From Ancylostoma caninum (lineage: Eukaryota; Nematoda; Chromadorea; Rhabditida; Ancylostomatidae), in the NCBI GenBank assembly GCA_037903475.1, contig JBAJFG010000019.1:3905001-3969000 (forward strand): a DNA stretch of 64,000 nt, read 5' to 3'. The position numbers and the translations under genes were made by a program. The notes under the pieces are model-generated. The model saw only the letters and a program-made list of their open reading frames with translations. It was not told the origin of the DNA and did not search any database. Every line of letters begins with the position of its first letter. Position 1 is the stretch's first letter. Shown piece by piece: positions 32,501 to 44,400 of this stretch.

Positions 32501-35281
32501 GCCTAACAAAGGGAATAGAGCAAGTGGTTGACGACTGCCACGGATCTGTAGAGCCGGTGTGAGCGGAATTACCGTTCCATCTAGTATCTCAACTATCTTT
32601 TTTACAAAATTTGCACAGAGGACTCGCAAGTTCTCACTGTGAGGGGTGGCCTCGTGCTGAGGATTCAGCTTATTTTCACGAAGTGGATTCTTTGAACTTA
32701 GGTGTTGCTGAGAGTTAATATGCGTAGTGCTTCTTCTTCGCATCTAGAGCAAGCCCCTGCCCATAATCGTCTCGTGACTCCAGGAACAGCGCGATCGGAA
32801 GAGTGGCATCCTTCTCCCCAAAAACGACGATTCTGAAGCAGACATCCACTACTGCGCTGTCGATTCAACAGTAATTGCTTCCACTTAGACGCTGTTGACA
32901 CCCCTAGCAGTTGAGCTGCATTTGTTCCGCTACTGTGGTCGAACAGTTCGAGGACTGGGAGATGTTCGCTCTAATCGTATCGGACGGTCACATTTCATGC
33001 GACAGAAAATAAGATGTAGCACAAATTAGGGCAATCGGTTATAATATTCCTAGAGAGCAAAACAATGGCTACAAGATGACCTATGACATGCAATCGACTT
33101 AGTTCAGATCCCCGTTAAAGGATGAGTTGAAAAAAAAACGTACGAGTTTATTGCCCAATCACTTGCGCCGCCGATCTCCATATTCTCAGTCTACTGGATG
33201 CTCAGGCCGAACGAGCCCCAGCAAGCATATCCAGGCAAATAACGATGCACGACGTTATAACGGGTGTTAGGAACGCATCCAGATCCCATCCAATTTTACG
33301 AGCAGAGCCAGTGGGTGGAGCTCATTGAAGTGGGTCTATTTCGCCTAGTGGTTGACGCCTCATTTATTGGGTTGGTGCGAAATTAATTGCCGAAACAAAC
33401 ACTTCAGTTCAATGTGTTACAACTTTCTCGTTGTTACAGCTTCCTTCATCAGTTCAATGTTCATTCAATTCGTTAAATCTTCCCTAACAATGTAGTGAAA
33501 ATGCTATGCCTTTGCAATGAAAACAGAGATCGCAAAAAAAAAAAAACTACAAACCTCCGGAAGGCGATTTCGGCATGCTCTAGATCACCAGTCTGCCGCT
33601 GTCGCAGGTTTGCATCTGGGCCTCGGGAAAGTGATGGCCAGTAAGGGAAAGGTCCGAGGAATGAGAACCTCGATGTCTTACTGCGCTCGTTTTTGCCGGG
33701 TGAGCTTCTAAGTGAGAGCAGCGAAAAAACTGCTTCAGTTCACCACTGCCAACCACACCTACAGCAGATTTTCGCACGTCAACTTGGAATTACAATAATA
33801 GGCTCTGCTGTAAACGTTTGACTAGGTTGGAGAAGGCTGCAATCATTCACACCCTTACAGAACTGCCAAACTCCTGAAACAACCTTCCTAGAAAGATCTA
33901 TTTTACAAAAATTTATAAGTGGGATAACGCCTTAACTCATATTCGTTCGCATTTCTTGTTTTCATACAGAAACCGAGCTTAATTTACGGTAATCACACAG
34001 CGTAGAAATGCCCCATTTTGGAAGGAAAAAATTAGGTTAGAAAAGATGTCAGAGCGGGTGAGATGCAGGTTATCATTTAGATCGCGTGGTGAAACAGTCC
34101 AAATGAAGCAGATGAAGCAGATTCGCCTAAAGAGAAAGTCTTTCTATGCTATTGGTGAAGCCACAAGGAATGAATTACCGCGAGTTCCCAAGTAGTGGCA
34201 TCACAGTGATGAGCGATCTCTGCGCTACCTAACTACAAAAGTTGGCAGGAGCCATCCGTGAAAAAACGCCTTGGTCAAACTCTTGCAGAATCGGTATGAG
34301 AAAAATAAGGGACAACTGACCAGTTGGCAATACTCGTGATAGGACTGCGATTGCTGAGGATGAGGACCATTTAATGAGAACATTCAGCGATGACTTGGTT
34401 GTCACCTCTCTTAAGTCAGGTGCACTCAGGAAAGCTGCGAGATATCTCTGTTTTCTTCCTAAACTTAGTTTTTTTTCCTCTTCTCTGTTCCACCACTTTG
34501 AAGCGGAGTTTGCTCACAACTGTACCTTACTGGCCGACTTTTTAAAATGTATGTTTATATGCACCTTTCAAGATACGGAAACTGCTTTCACTTGATCTTG
34601 TAGTACTTGCTATGCTTCAGAATTCTAACCAGTTACGATCTTATGAATAACGGCCATTTCTCCACAACGCAACGGATCAAAAAAATTTGTTCTTGGGACG
34701 CATAGCACTGGGTATGCAGCAAGATGTCCACCGCCATTTGAACGGTTCACTGATCACCTTATCCCCGAACCCTCTTCCTCCATCTTTTCCACTGCAAATT
34801 CCCATCGCACGCTTGACCCTGCTCAAAACAAGCTCCATAGACGCTCTAAAACTGCTCTCCCGCCTCCCAGTCCCATGTTGATTTATGACAGAAAGAGGTA
34901 TGGTAATAAATCATTTTCAAGTTTTTATCTATTGCAGGTAGTAGATGCTAACCACGATAACTACGTCTCAATCGAAGAGGTCATGACGCACTGGCATGAA
35001 CACATCAAGAATATGAAAGAACAGCAGTTAAGCATGATTCGAAATGCTTACAGAAACGCTGACCTCGATAAAGATGGGAAGATCAATATGATAGGCACGT
35101 CTAGAAGAACTGCACTTTACTATGGCTAATCAATTTATTACGCTTTTATGGCATTCGTTCAGAATTCGCTGCGGAAGTTCGCCGAGTGCTCGCCGACCCA
35201 GATTTGCCGAGGAGACAAATGGAACAAGGCATCGTCGAAGCAAAACATAAGATGTTCAATGTCGGAAAGAAGTCGACATAA
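29535..35281 (+). CDS. Small secreted protein with two EF-hands
   Basis: Coding exons 29535-29642, 34938-35094 and 35163-35281 join in phase to a 127-aa protein. Residues 1-18 or so (MLTFLYITLCAVIIHAVT) are a clear signal peptide. Loop 1 (residues 39-50, DANHDNYVSIEE) and loop 2 (78-89, DLDKDGKINMIE) carry the ligands expected at positions 1, 3, 5, 9 and 12, so both should bind calcium. Exon 1 supplies the first helix of loop 1, which is why I join it across the 5.3-kb intron. The last intron (35095-35162) starts GC, not GT: ATAG then GCACGT. The C-terminus is basic (EAKHKMFNVGKKST) with no ER-retention signal. AATAAA is at 35350. The exact orthologue is not recognised; calumenin/reticulocalbin proteins are much longer. 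Confidence 0.85.
29684..30555. mobile_element. Mariner-like non-autonomous element in the EF-hand intron
   Basis: The left end CTAGGTTGATGCAGAAGAAT (then TGGCG) and the inverted right end TTAGGTTGATGCAAAAGAAT (then TGGCG) differ by two bases. TA flanks both sides. The interior of about 870 bp shows no transposase motif. Confidence 0.75.
30726..30930. mobile_element. MITE family C, fullest copy
   Basis: It begins GTGATTTATACTAGTCAG and ends GCACCTAGTACAAACTGC. The interior has GCGGCTGCCGCGAGGCCGCAAAC, which recurs as GCGGTCGCTGCGAGGCCGTAA at 60140-60163. Related copies lie at 51893-52085 and 60026-60172. No coding capacity is seen. Confidence 0.6.
31040..33370. other. Intronic stretch of the EF-hand gene, unassigned
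   Basis: At 31050-31260 a G-rich block (ACAGGGGTCCCCACCACTTTGGGACGGGG, in pieces) resembles the interior of the hAT-like MITE at 47131-47411, so a degraded relative is likely. A 130-aa open frame at 31366-31758 has no recognised motif. ORFs at 32390-32901 on the - strand are probably repeat-derived. TTGGGTTGGTGCGAAATTAA at 33370 looks like a mariner end, but no right end was found. Confidence 0.4.
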
Positions 35282-35349
35282 AAAGTCCTCATGCCGCCTA
35301 CGGATACTTCCTCAAACAATCCATGATCTTGTGATTTAATTGCACTGTA

Positions 35350-35355
35350 AATAAA
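35350..35355 (+). terminator. Poly(A) signal AATAAA of the EF-hand gene
   Basis: It lies about 70 bp behind the stop codon. The Nup133 gene on the opposite strand ends at 35479, so the two transcripts finish within about 130 bp of each other, tail to tail. Confidence 0.6.
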
Positions 35356-35478
35356 CTTTCCACTATCATATGTCCAAATTGTAACAATAAGACCGGTTAA
35401 ACAGAAGAACCCATAGCAGAACAAGATCATAATTCATAATATAATATATGGAGACAACAGAAAAAAAAAGATCAACGT

Positions 35479-38400
35479 TTAGGCAGGAATGGCTTCTGAA
35501 GTATCCATGCAGGGAAGAGGTCTATCTCTGAAAACTGAAGAAGATTCAGGAATGCTCAAGATAGCATTCGATCTCTTCAGTTCTTCATTCTTCTTGTTGT
35601 GAAAAGCACTTTCAACCGCTGATGATGCTCTTTCCACTGCGCCTCGGATCCACTTCGAAGCGAATTCATTCACGGACAACGTCTAAAATCATATGTGCAA
35701 TTGCATTTTTAGATATTTTAGCAAGGTACAAAAGGCAGAACTGACTCTTCGACAAGCTTCCAACACAGCCTCGCATGGCGGTAAAACAAGTACAAGAGTG
35801 TCTGGGGGGTTTTCTGTAATGGGAAAAGTCGACTATTCAATAAGATTTCTTCTTGGAAGGTGATGAAACATGTACGTAGACCTGTAACCAACCGTCTTCA
35901 ACCATTTTCTTCAGAACTCCACCAAAAGGAGTGTCAGCAATCTCGGATATTTGGTTCACCTGAAGAGAAAAGGCAAGTACAATTTGCTATGCTCCAATGA
36001 TACTACTCTCGCGTCTAACAAGGCTGATCTCCACGTAAACCACGCATGATTTTCCTACGCTCGCGGCTGCCTATGTGCGGACTGCAGCTAGAACTCATTT
36101 GAATAAATTAGCTTTAAACCTACGTCCTTCGAAGAGCCCGAATTGGGTACGAGAAATGGGAGACCTAAGACTATGGACGCTACCTTTTTTCAGTGCGCTT
36201 CCCCAACAATTTTTCAGGATCTTTCCTATGCTGTTCTCCGCGCTAGCACATGCCACATAGTAGCAAACAGTAAAGTAGACATATGCACAAGGACAAACCT
36301 GCTTCCAATCGCAATGTTTCACCACTGATGTCCAGACGTTTGTCAAAAATGACCTAAGTTCAGAACTATCTCCGTCTTTCAAGAGACCAGCAAGAAGGTA
36401 AAGAGCCCTAAATATTGTCACACTGAATAGAAGCGCCGCAGCATCGAGTAGTCCAGCGCACACGGAAAAACACAATAGAAAAATAAGCTTGCTGAAAACC
36501 ATAGAATAGAAACAAACCGTCTATGTCCCTCGACAACATCTGCGTCGAGCATATTCAATTCGATCATCTCACCAATAGTGAGAGGCCGTTTGGGATCATC
36601 TGGATAGACTGTCTAGAAATCAGCACATCAAATAAGGTTGAAATGAAATTGTATCCTTCCTCATATTTACTTTGACAAGTGATTCCGGAATGAATGACTG
36701 GTGCTTGAGAAGAAGCAATTTCCTGTTCGCATCTTGAACCACATCTTCAGGAATGTTTTCACTACATGCTGCAGCTAGCTTCGAAAACGCAAAGAAGCTC
36801 TGTAAGAATGAATATATTGTATCAACTAGAACTAATGAGGCTGGAAAGCATTACAACAAACTCACTCTTTGGCGGTAAACATCAGAGGTCTCACGGTTTG
36901 CTAAACTAAGTAGACTCCGCGAAACCTTAAGACATTGAATTTAGGTTCACAGGAATTATTAGGATAAGTTGCTTTTTATAAATTTGTTTATATGAGGTAC
37001 GAGCACCTGACAAACCTGTTCAAACTGATTGTTTTGAAGTTCACGCCTCCAGCGAATTCCTTCACATGACAGTAAATATCGATCAACGCGCTCGCCCTTC
37101 TCCTCCAACAACATCTGGTTGAGCTCTAAAAGGTGTAATGACTTATTATCAATTTTGACTGAAGAGAAAACTCTCCATTAAATTGCTCACTTTTCTGTTT
37201 CAGGTACCTACAAAGATACATGTCAAATTCCTCTGCAACATATCGCCGTTTGTAGGCATTCAGGCGCGCACGTCGCTCTTCATCATCGAGCTCGAGACAA
37301 ACCTTGACCAAAACCTTAAAATCCTAAAAAAAGTCTAATTAAACATCAGCTGATCCTGAAAATTGTCTAACTGCACATCAGCTCATGCGAATCCTAGACT
37401 TAACTTGAATTTTTCCGCCAAATCGATTGCAACTTCACATTCACCAAGATCATACAACGCCACAATGACTTCATGCCCGTCTATCGTTTCGTTGCATTCG
37501 CTCAAGTGAAACCTGGCAAGGCTAAAAAAGAACAGTATGTATGAGAAGTGAAAATTTCAAAACAGTAAAGTTTCAGTTTAAAAAAGGAAACTAACCGAAC
37601 AACATAATCCCTTAGTTGCGATCGTTGAGCCTGGGATAATCCCTTGCCTTGCAACTCTTTTAGTAAAATTTTACACTGAAAACAATGATATAAGAACTCT
37701 GACGATATAAGAACTTGACGTCCTGGTTGGACCACAGAACAAATCATACAATAGAAAAAATAAACATTAAGAACAGCAGAAGTTTCCCACCGCAAGAAAA
37801 TACGCGTCCGAAATTGTTCCTGTAGTCCATTGTGATTCAACTGCCGACACCACAGGTACATTTCTAAAAAACGGTGAAGTAAGAATAGTGTTTCCGAAGC
37901 GTACAGGACTCATTGCCAAAATCACCAAAATTGAGTGGAGAAATTTCAAATGAAAAAAAAAACGGCATGAACTTCTGTCCACATCTAATAGCTGCGTATG
38001 GTGGCGATTGATCAAAACCTTGCGGCAGCCGGGTTATGGCGCCATAAGTACTTGAGACACGGATTTTATCGTAGTATGGGTCTCCATCGACCAACGCCAA
38101 CTTCATCCATGGTAAGCCTAATCATATTTTTTATTAACCATCGCCAGAGCCTTTCGCTGCGACTGGGATATTTACAACGCCAGAGATATTATTTATGTAA
38201 GAATTAGCATATATCCCTGAAAGAATAAACTCATGATACGTATACCAAACACAAGTCGTTCCCTTTTTATCTAATGGAGCAGTGTTTGTGTGGATCTGTA
38301 CGAGGGTTCCAACCCTTTACCCTATCTCTTGAATTTCCTTCGACTACGCCCTCCCGAAAATAATCATTTTCTGCGACTCCCACTACTTGGAGATGGAAGC

Positions 38401-41400
38401 CTTAAAAGTAATATTCAGTTGTTCTGCAAAAAAATTGGTAAACGCAACGCCTTTTCGAAGCCTTGTAAAATCCACCGTGCAACTGGTTCAGATCAGGAGG
38501 AAAGAAGAAAAATAGGAAAATGTAGCTAACAAACCTTCTATGTGTCTCAACCGCATTCACAAACGTCAACAACAGGTCGGCGCATAACTGCACTAGCCGT
38601 TGTTTGGCTTCTTTATCGACAGCCCGACGCATGAGTTCTTGCATCGTTTCAATACATGCAGTCGGGAGGAAATGTATTATCGACAGCTTAAAACCGGCAA
38701 TTTAGAGTATCATATACAAATCCAGTTTATCGTTATGGTGAAGAATCCATAAGGTGTAGTAATGCATTACTTACCGATGAATATATAGTAGATTCGCATC
38801 CGTAAGGAACACTGCTTATGTGTTCCAGTCGCTTAATAATTTGTTCCATAATCTCGGCGCGATCTTCTCGGATGCATTCCCATTGCCACAACGCGATAGC
38901 TACAGCTACTCGCTCAGTCATCTAAAAACGTTATAAAACCTAAAATTTTAGGCATTCATATATCATCAATATCACTAAAAACATTGTGGGGAAGAGATAA
39001 GAGATTGGCATGGAAAAGACTGCGTAAAAAGGAAGGCCTAGTCTTATAATCATCAATCGCAATCAGAACTTCTTTTGTGAATTAGAATTTTTTTTTGGTG
39101 CAGTCATAGCATCATGTCCAACTCTAAACGTTAGCCATCAAAGCTCCAATGCTGGGATGATAAACAAACGTAAGTTTTAGCATGTAAACATGTTAGATAA
39201 TGCAAAATTCCATTTATAGAGTGCATGGGAGGCAGAGTAAGATGGAATACCAATATTTTCTGCTGGCAACAAAATAGCGTCAGAATGCGCTGTTGAAGTG
39301 AAAAGAATCTGTCTAACTTGTCAGAAACATTCGAAGTGCAAGGAAAAGATAACTACATGATGATATTTCGAGGATTTCAATTTCAAAAGTCGTTCCAGTA
39401 GCTGTAGATAGCTAGCTACTAGGATTAAGCTGATGCTCTCTGGCATTTGAGGATAATCTGCGGTTTTAGTGGCATGCTAACAAAGAAAAATAAAGCTTCC
39501 TGATTGAGAAGTTGCACACTCATGTAGCAAAGAGCTTGCTGCGCCATCGTGTCTAGTGCAAAAAAGCGGTGAAATCTGCATCCAATGACACAGTGGATAC
39601 TAATTATCTGGTACCAAATACAATTATGGATTATGGAGCTGTAAGCAATGACGATAAAACGAAGTTAGGAGTAAAGTCACCGATGTGAAAGGAAGCTTAT
39701 CGAGACCTGTTTTATAAACATTACTACTCAGCGTAACTATAGACTGGGATTTAGTCCTTTACACCAGTTTATAAGAGAACATTTGAGAGGTTTATTCCAA
39801 TCATTTAAAGTTCCAATTTCAACCAGACTAAAGTTCATAATAGAAAAAGCGGTCACGTACTTCAATTAAGATGGATGATCCAGTCCGAGAGTTAGAAAGA
39901 GATGATATAAGAACTTTGGTGGGCGCAATCTAAAAAACCTGCTGTGACTCGTGCGTGCGCATGTACTTACTGAACAATTGAGAAATACTGCAGAAACCCA
40001 CTCTATCATAGATGCCTATATGATTGAGAAATAATACAGTACGATTGCACACTATCCTCTTCTTATACAGTCCTTTCTCCGGTTGAGAGCCAACTGAAAG
40101 AAAAGTCATAAAATATGATAGACAGGCAACTCTGACCCGTTGTGAAGTTCTCACCAGGCTGATCTATAACATGTTTCAAGAAGGTATACACCAAAGAAGT
40201 GAGATCATTGTCGGACTTGCATAGGAGGGGTTTCATTACGTGGCAAGCTTCCAACTGAAGATTTCATATCAGACAAAAAAAGCGAGAAGCAAAAAAAGGA
40301 AACGACCTACGATGTTTTTGGTGGCGAATAATATGAATGCTTTGACGAACAGTGAAAGAGACTCATCATACTGAGAAGAACCATCCCTCAAACTAGAGAG
40401 CTCCTCTATGAACGTGTTATCGTTGGAAAGATCGTCATCAAATCCCCTGCAGTTGTTATAAAATATGATGAAAAAGATAATTACGAATCAATACAGCTAT
40501 AGGAATCTCTAGAAATGTTAGAGTAATTACGTACTATTCATGAAACTGCGTAAGATATGAAAACTTTTATGGAAGATATTACCACGAAAAGAATATGATT
40601 CGATTGAAGGAGCTAGCGAATAACGATCAAGATTTACTTACTTTGGTAAGAGACGAACGCATGAGATAGCTCCGTCAAAGGTCATCACATAACAAAACCG
40701 TTCATCACAGGCTTGAAATAAACCGAATCCTCCGCTTTTCACGCCACACAGAAAGGTGAAAGCTCTAGCAAAAACTTACCATGGCCTACTAATCTCGTTC
40801 CTGTAGGAATTGGCGTGACTTTATTTAGCAGAAGCTCACTACGCCTCTCCAACCGATCAGGTAAGAAAACGGACTGCACTAAACGCAGAGTTTTCTCAGA
40901 AATAAAATCTAAAGGAGTATATCTGAAGGTGAAATTTCTCTCACCGAAATTTGGGTAGATGATGACAACACCATCGGTACGCTCGCATGTAGGCGAATTT
41001 GCTGTTTGTCCAGGTACACAAAGGAACACATGACCGACAAACGAGGACTCGTTAATTGCCTAAAAAAGTAATATTAATGCAGAAAAATATCAAAGTAATA
41101 ATACTGCGAAACAAGTGCAATAAAAAAAACATAATTAGAAACATTAGTTCCACTGTTGTGACTGATGGCTCGTTGCCAGGAGGAACTCTGTTATCGGCAG
41201 GCAGGAGACCGATGATCTCCCTAGGTGGCGTGGAGATCTCCCGTCCGGATTGATCGCACGTTAAGGCGATGGCGGGAAACAGAGCTGTATATAAGGCCGT
41301 GGTTTGGGGCCTTAGGTGTGTTCAGCTAGGAGTCAGCCGGAAAGCCCGCAGCCGCCCCCGCCTTCTGTATTCTCTACTAATAAACTGTTACTAGTCTGGT

Positions 41401-44400
41401 AGGTGGTACAGAAGTACTGGTTGGAGTTACCCTCGCAGGAAGAGAGGGTTGAGATTGAGGGTCGCAAGAAAGAGACCCTAGAGGGAAGCTGACAGTTTGT
41501 GTGCCCGGAGACAGGCGGGTACACAACATCCATCGTTCAAAATATTAGGTTGCAAAAAAGTAATGGAAGAAAAATCAGTTCGAGAATTTTCTGTAACTTT
41601 TATGAAAGTTTTCCTAGTGAACTGAGTGCAAATCTTTGGAACCTAGAGCACCGCTTCAAGAAGTGGACATAATGTCCACCTTCACTCATCAGAAGCGATG
41701 TGCTTTGCCTAGCTATACAAAGGAACCTCTTTCGAAATGGCTCAAATCAACAATCCATTTACCGCTCATGGATAATTCGAAGTGGGCGACGTCGCTGGGC
41801 GCCACCGTGGTAAAAAAAAAAGTAAGCAAGCTTTTGTCACCGAATTCCAACCCTTAAGGATAGCAAGTTAGCACAGTTCCGGAAAGTGCAGCTGGTTTGA
41901 GAGCACCTCTTATGAGCACCTCTTATCAAAAAAAGTGAAAAAAAATGGCATGTGAAATACTTGACGTCGAGCAGTTTTTGTTTTTGTCGTTTCTATTTGA
42001 TGGCGCTTACCAGCATCCAGACATGACCTACTAAGCAGCTAGCCGCGACTGCCCTGCATTTCATGAACAGATCGAATCTCAGCTTTTGATTCGAGTTATG
42101 AATGGGACCGCCCAAGGAGCGACTCCTCATAAAGGTCAATGTCTTCTAATAGAAGATAGAAGAACGATGACCTTTTGTGGATGTGGAACCTTTTGCGACA
42201 CTCTTCTCAAGTGCACTGCCGGTGTTATTAACTGTAGTGCTTGTCAAAGTGACGCTGTCAGCTCATAGCAGATGTTGGTGCAAAGATACCCTTATACAAC
42301 TGAAGGAATCTGCAGCAATCAGTGTTCTCCAGCAGTTTAATTGCCGCTTTCCACTTCCGTGAACCTCCTATCTTATTATCCCTACTAACTGAAACGCTAG
42401 CAACAGCGAATAAAATCTTGGAAAAACTTGTGGTTTGTTACTCCGAGCAACTGCGCCGATCCCTCTCAGAAATAGCTTATTATGAAGGCGACACGTTTGA
42501 GTGAAGTCTCTTTTTTCGTCGAAAATGGTTCGAAATGTGTGTCAAAAAAAAAAAAAAAAAACGTGAGCTCCTGTAGCCCAATGCTCCTCCGTAGTTTCTA
42601 GTTCGCCTCAGAACTTCGGTTTCATACATTTGGAGTCATTTCAAAAACAGATGTTTCAAGAAATAAACAGAGGACCACCTCGAAGTTCTTCGCATATTTC
42701 GTACCAATCGGTATAGCCGATAACCATTCCACTTCTGCTCGAGCCTGGTTAAGGTGAGTGACAGCTAAAATGAGTACAAACGAACATAAAGAACAGTTGG
42801 ATAGAGCCGCATTAGCAGCTGTTGCAGTGATTCACAGCCATGCTTAGCTTGGCTTTAGTTTGTCCACTTATTGTTAGCCTTCAATGCTTTCAATAGACCT
42901 CAACATGTATGCATAACTATTAATACAATACAGGGGACAGTAAGGGTTCCACAATGATTTCTAAAAGGTATAGCACACAGCATCGCGGTTGCATCAGCGG
43001 CTTTATTTTCGAAAGTATTGACTGTGGGCGGTCCGTGGCTCGCGAATGCTCATCCGCAAGCAATACCAAGGAAATGCAGTCATGGAAAGATGAAAATAGG
43101 AAAGATAAAGTATGTACGTATATGGTTGCAAGTCACTAACCTAAGAAAAACGTGACATCAGTAATATTATCGTGAGTTCCTGCCAATAACAGAAGAATTC
43201 CATCGCGGAACTTCGCTGCGTCTAGAAACCACATATTCAGACCAGCAACAGGCCGTCCGCGTGAAGCACGCTAGAAAAGAAACTAGTGAGCGACTACTGC
43301 AAATCTGGCAGTGAATATGCAAATTTTCTTAAATTTCATATGTACCTCAAAATAACTGCTGACACGTCTCTCTAATTCTGAGCGAATGCTGATGGTCTTC
43401 GATGCACTTTTGTTTGACAGATCGAATGAGCTGATAGTACTAGGAGATATCGTTAAAACAATGGGTTCGACAGGGTCCTGAAGGAAATGTAAGCAAGAAA
43501 TTCGGAAACACAGAAGAGTCCAGTAAGAACAAATGATGGAGTGCTTCTATGCCGCTGCCATTTCTATGCTAATTAGTATAGTCATATTATTAACGGCCTA
43601 ACTTTAGGCGTCTTCCTACAAGTCCATGAGAAAACTGTAAAATTCAATTTTGCATTCCTAACCACAAACGCTCCTCCCCCTCTCACCGCCAAAGCAAACG
43701 CAGAAGCACACAAAGCGCGCCACCAAAAACGTCCAGGTTATGAAATGTGAGAACGTTGAAATTAACTAAATGGAAACATAACCAACATAGTCTTCTCCTT
43801 CAGAATCCCCACGATATATCAATGAGTTTATCACGCGTGAGCTGCAATGGTCAAAACGTTAAAAATGTTTGCTGCAAGGAGAAGAATTCAAACTATCTAC
43901 CTGTCATGAGGAGTAGCTTGGGACCCAAATATAATGTTTGACAAACGCCTTCCTATGCCTCGAGACTCGCGTGATCCAACCCTAGCCCACTGGATTTCGC
44001 CACGTGCCATAGTAGTGCAAACATCTAACGAGAAAACAGAACCAGACGTAGTCGTCAAAATGAAGGAAGCCTCTGAAAAAAAAACATATTCGGAGTTGAA
44101 ATAATCATCTCGTCATCTGAAGTGAACATTTATGATAGGTAGCAGACAGACAAAGTTACATGTATAAACACACCTTTGGCTGAAGACTCCAGAAACTGCA
44201 CGGAAAGGGTAACCTCGCTTGCCAATTCAATCACAGTTTCGTCATGAACCGAAGAGGTAAGCGATGGGAAGTGACGGGCGACCCCTTCTCCAGAGACCAC
44301 CAAAACTCCAGGAGGTCTACCACGTCCTAGAAGCCCTAGTTAATTATAACGAGTCACGTGATTATTCAAAGAATAAAGTGATTTCACCGTTCTTGTACAC

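Noticed and set aside
37864..38106. ORF beginning MKLALVDGDPYYDKIRVS
   Set aside because: It lies between two well-fitting npp-15 exons but does not fit their phase or Nup133. It may be a repeat fragment in the intron.
40921..40945. Apparent GTGAGA...TTCAG intron inside the npp-15 exon at 41059-40780
   Set aside because: It would be only 22 bases long; reading through keeps the frame open and gives a sensible peptide.
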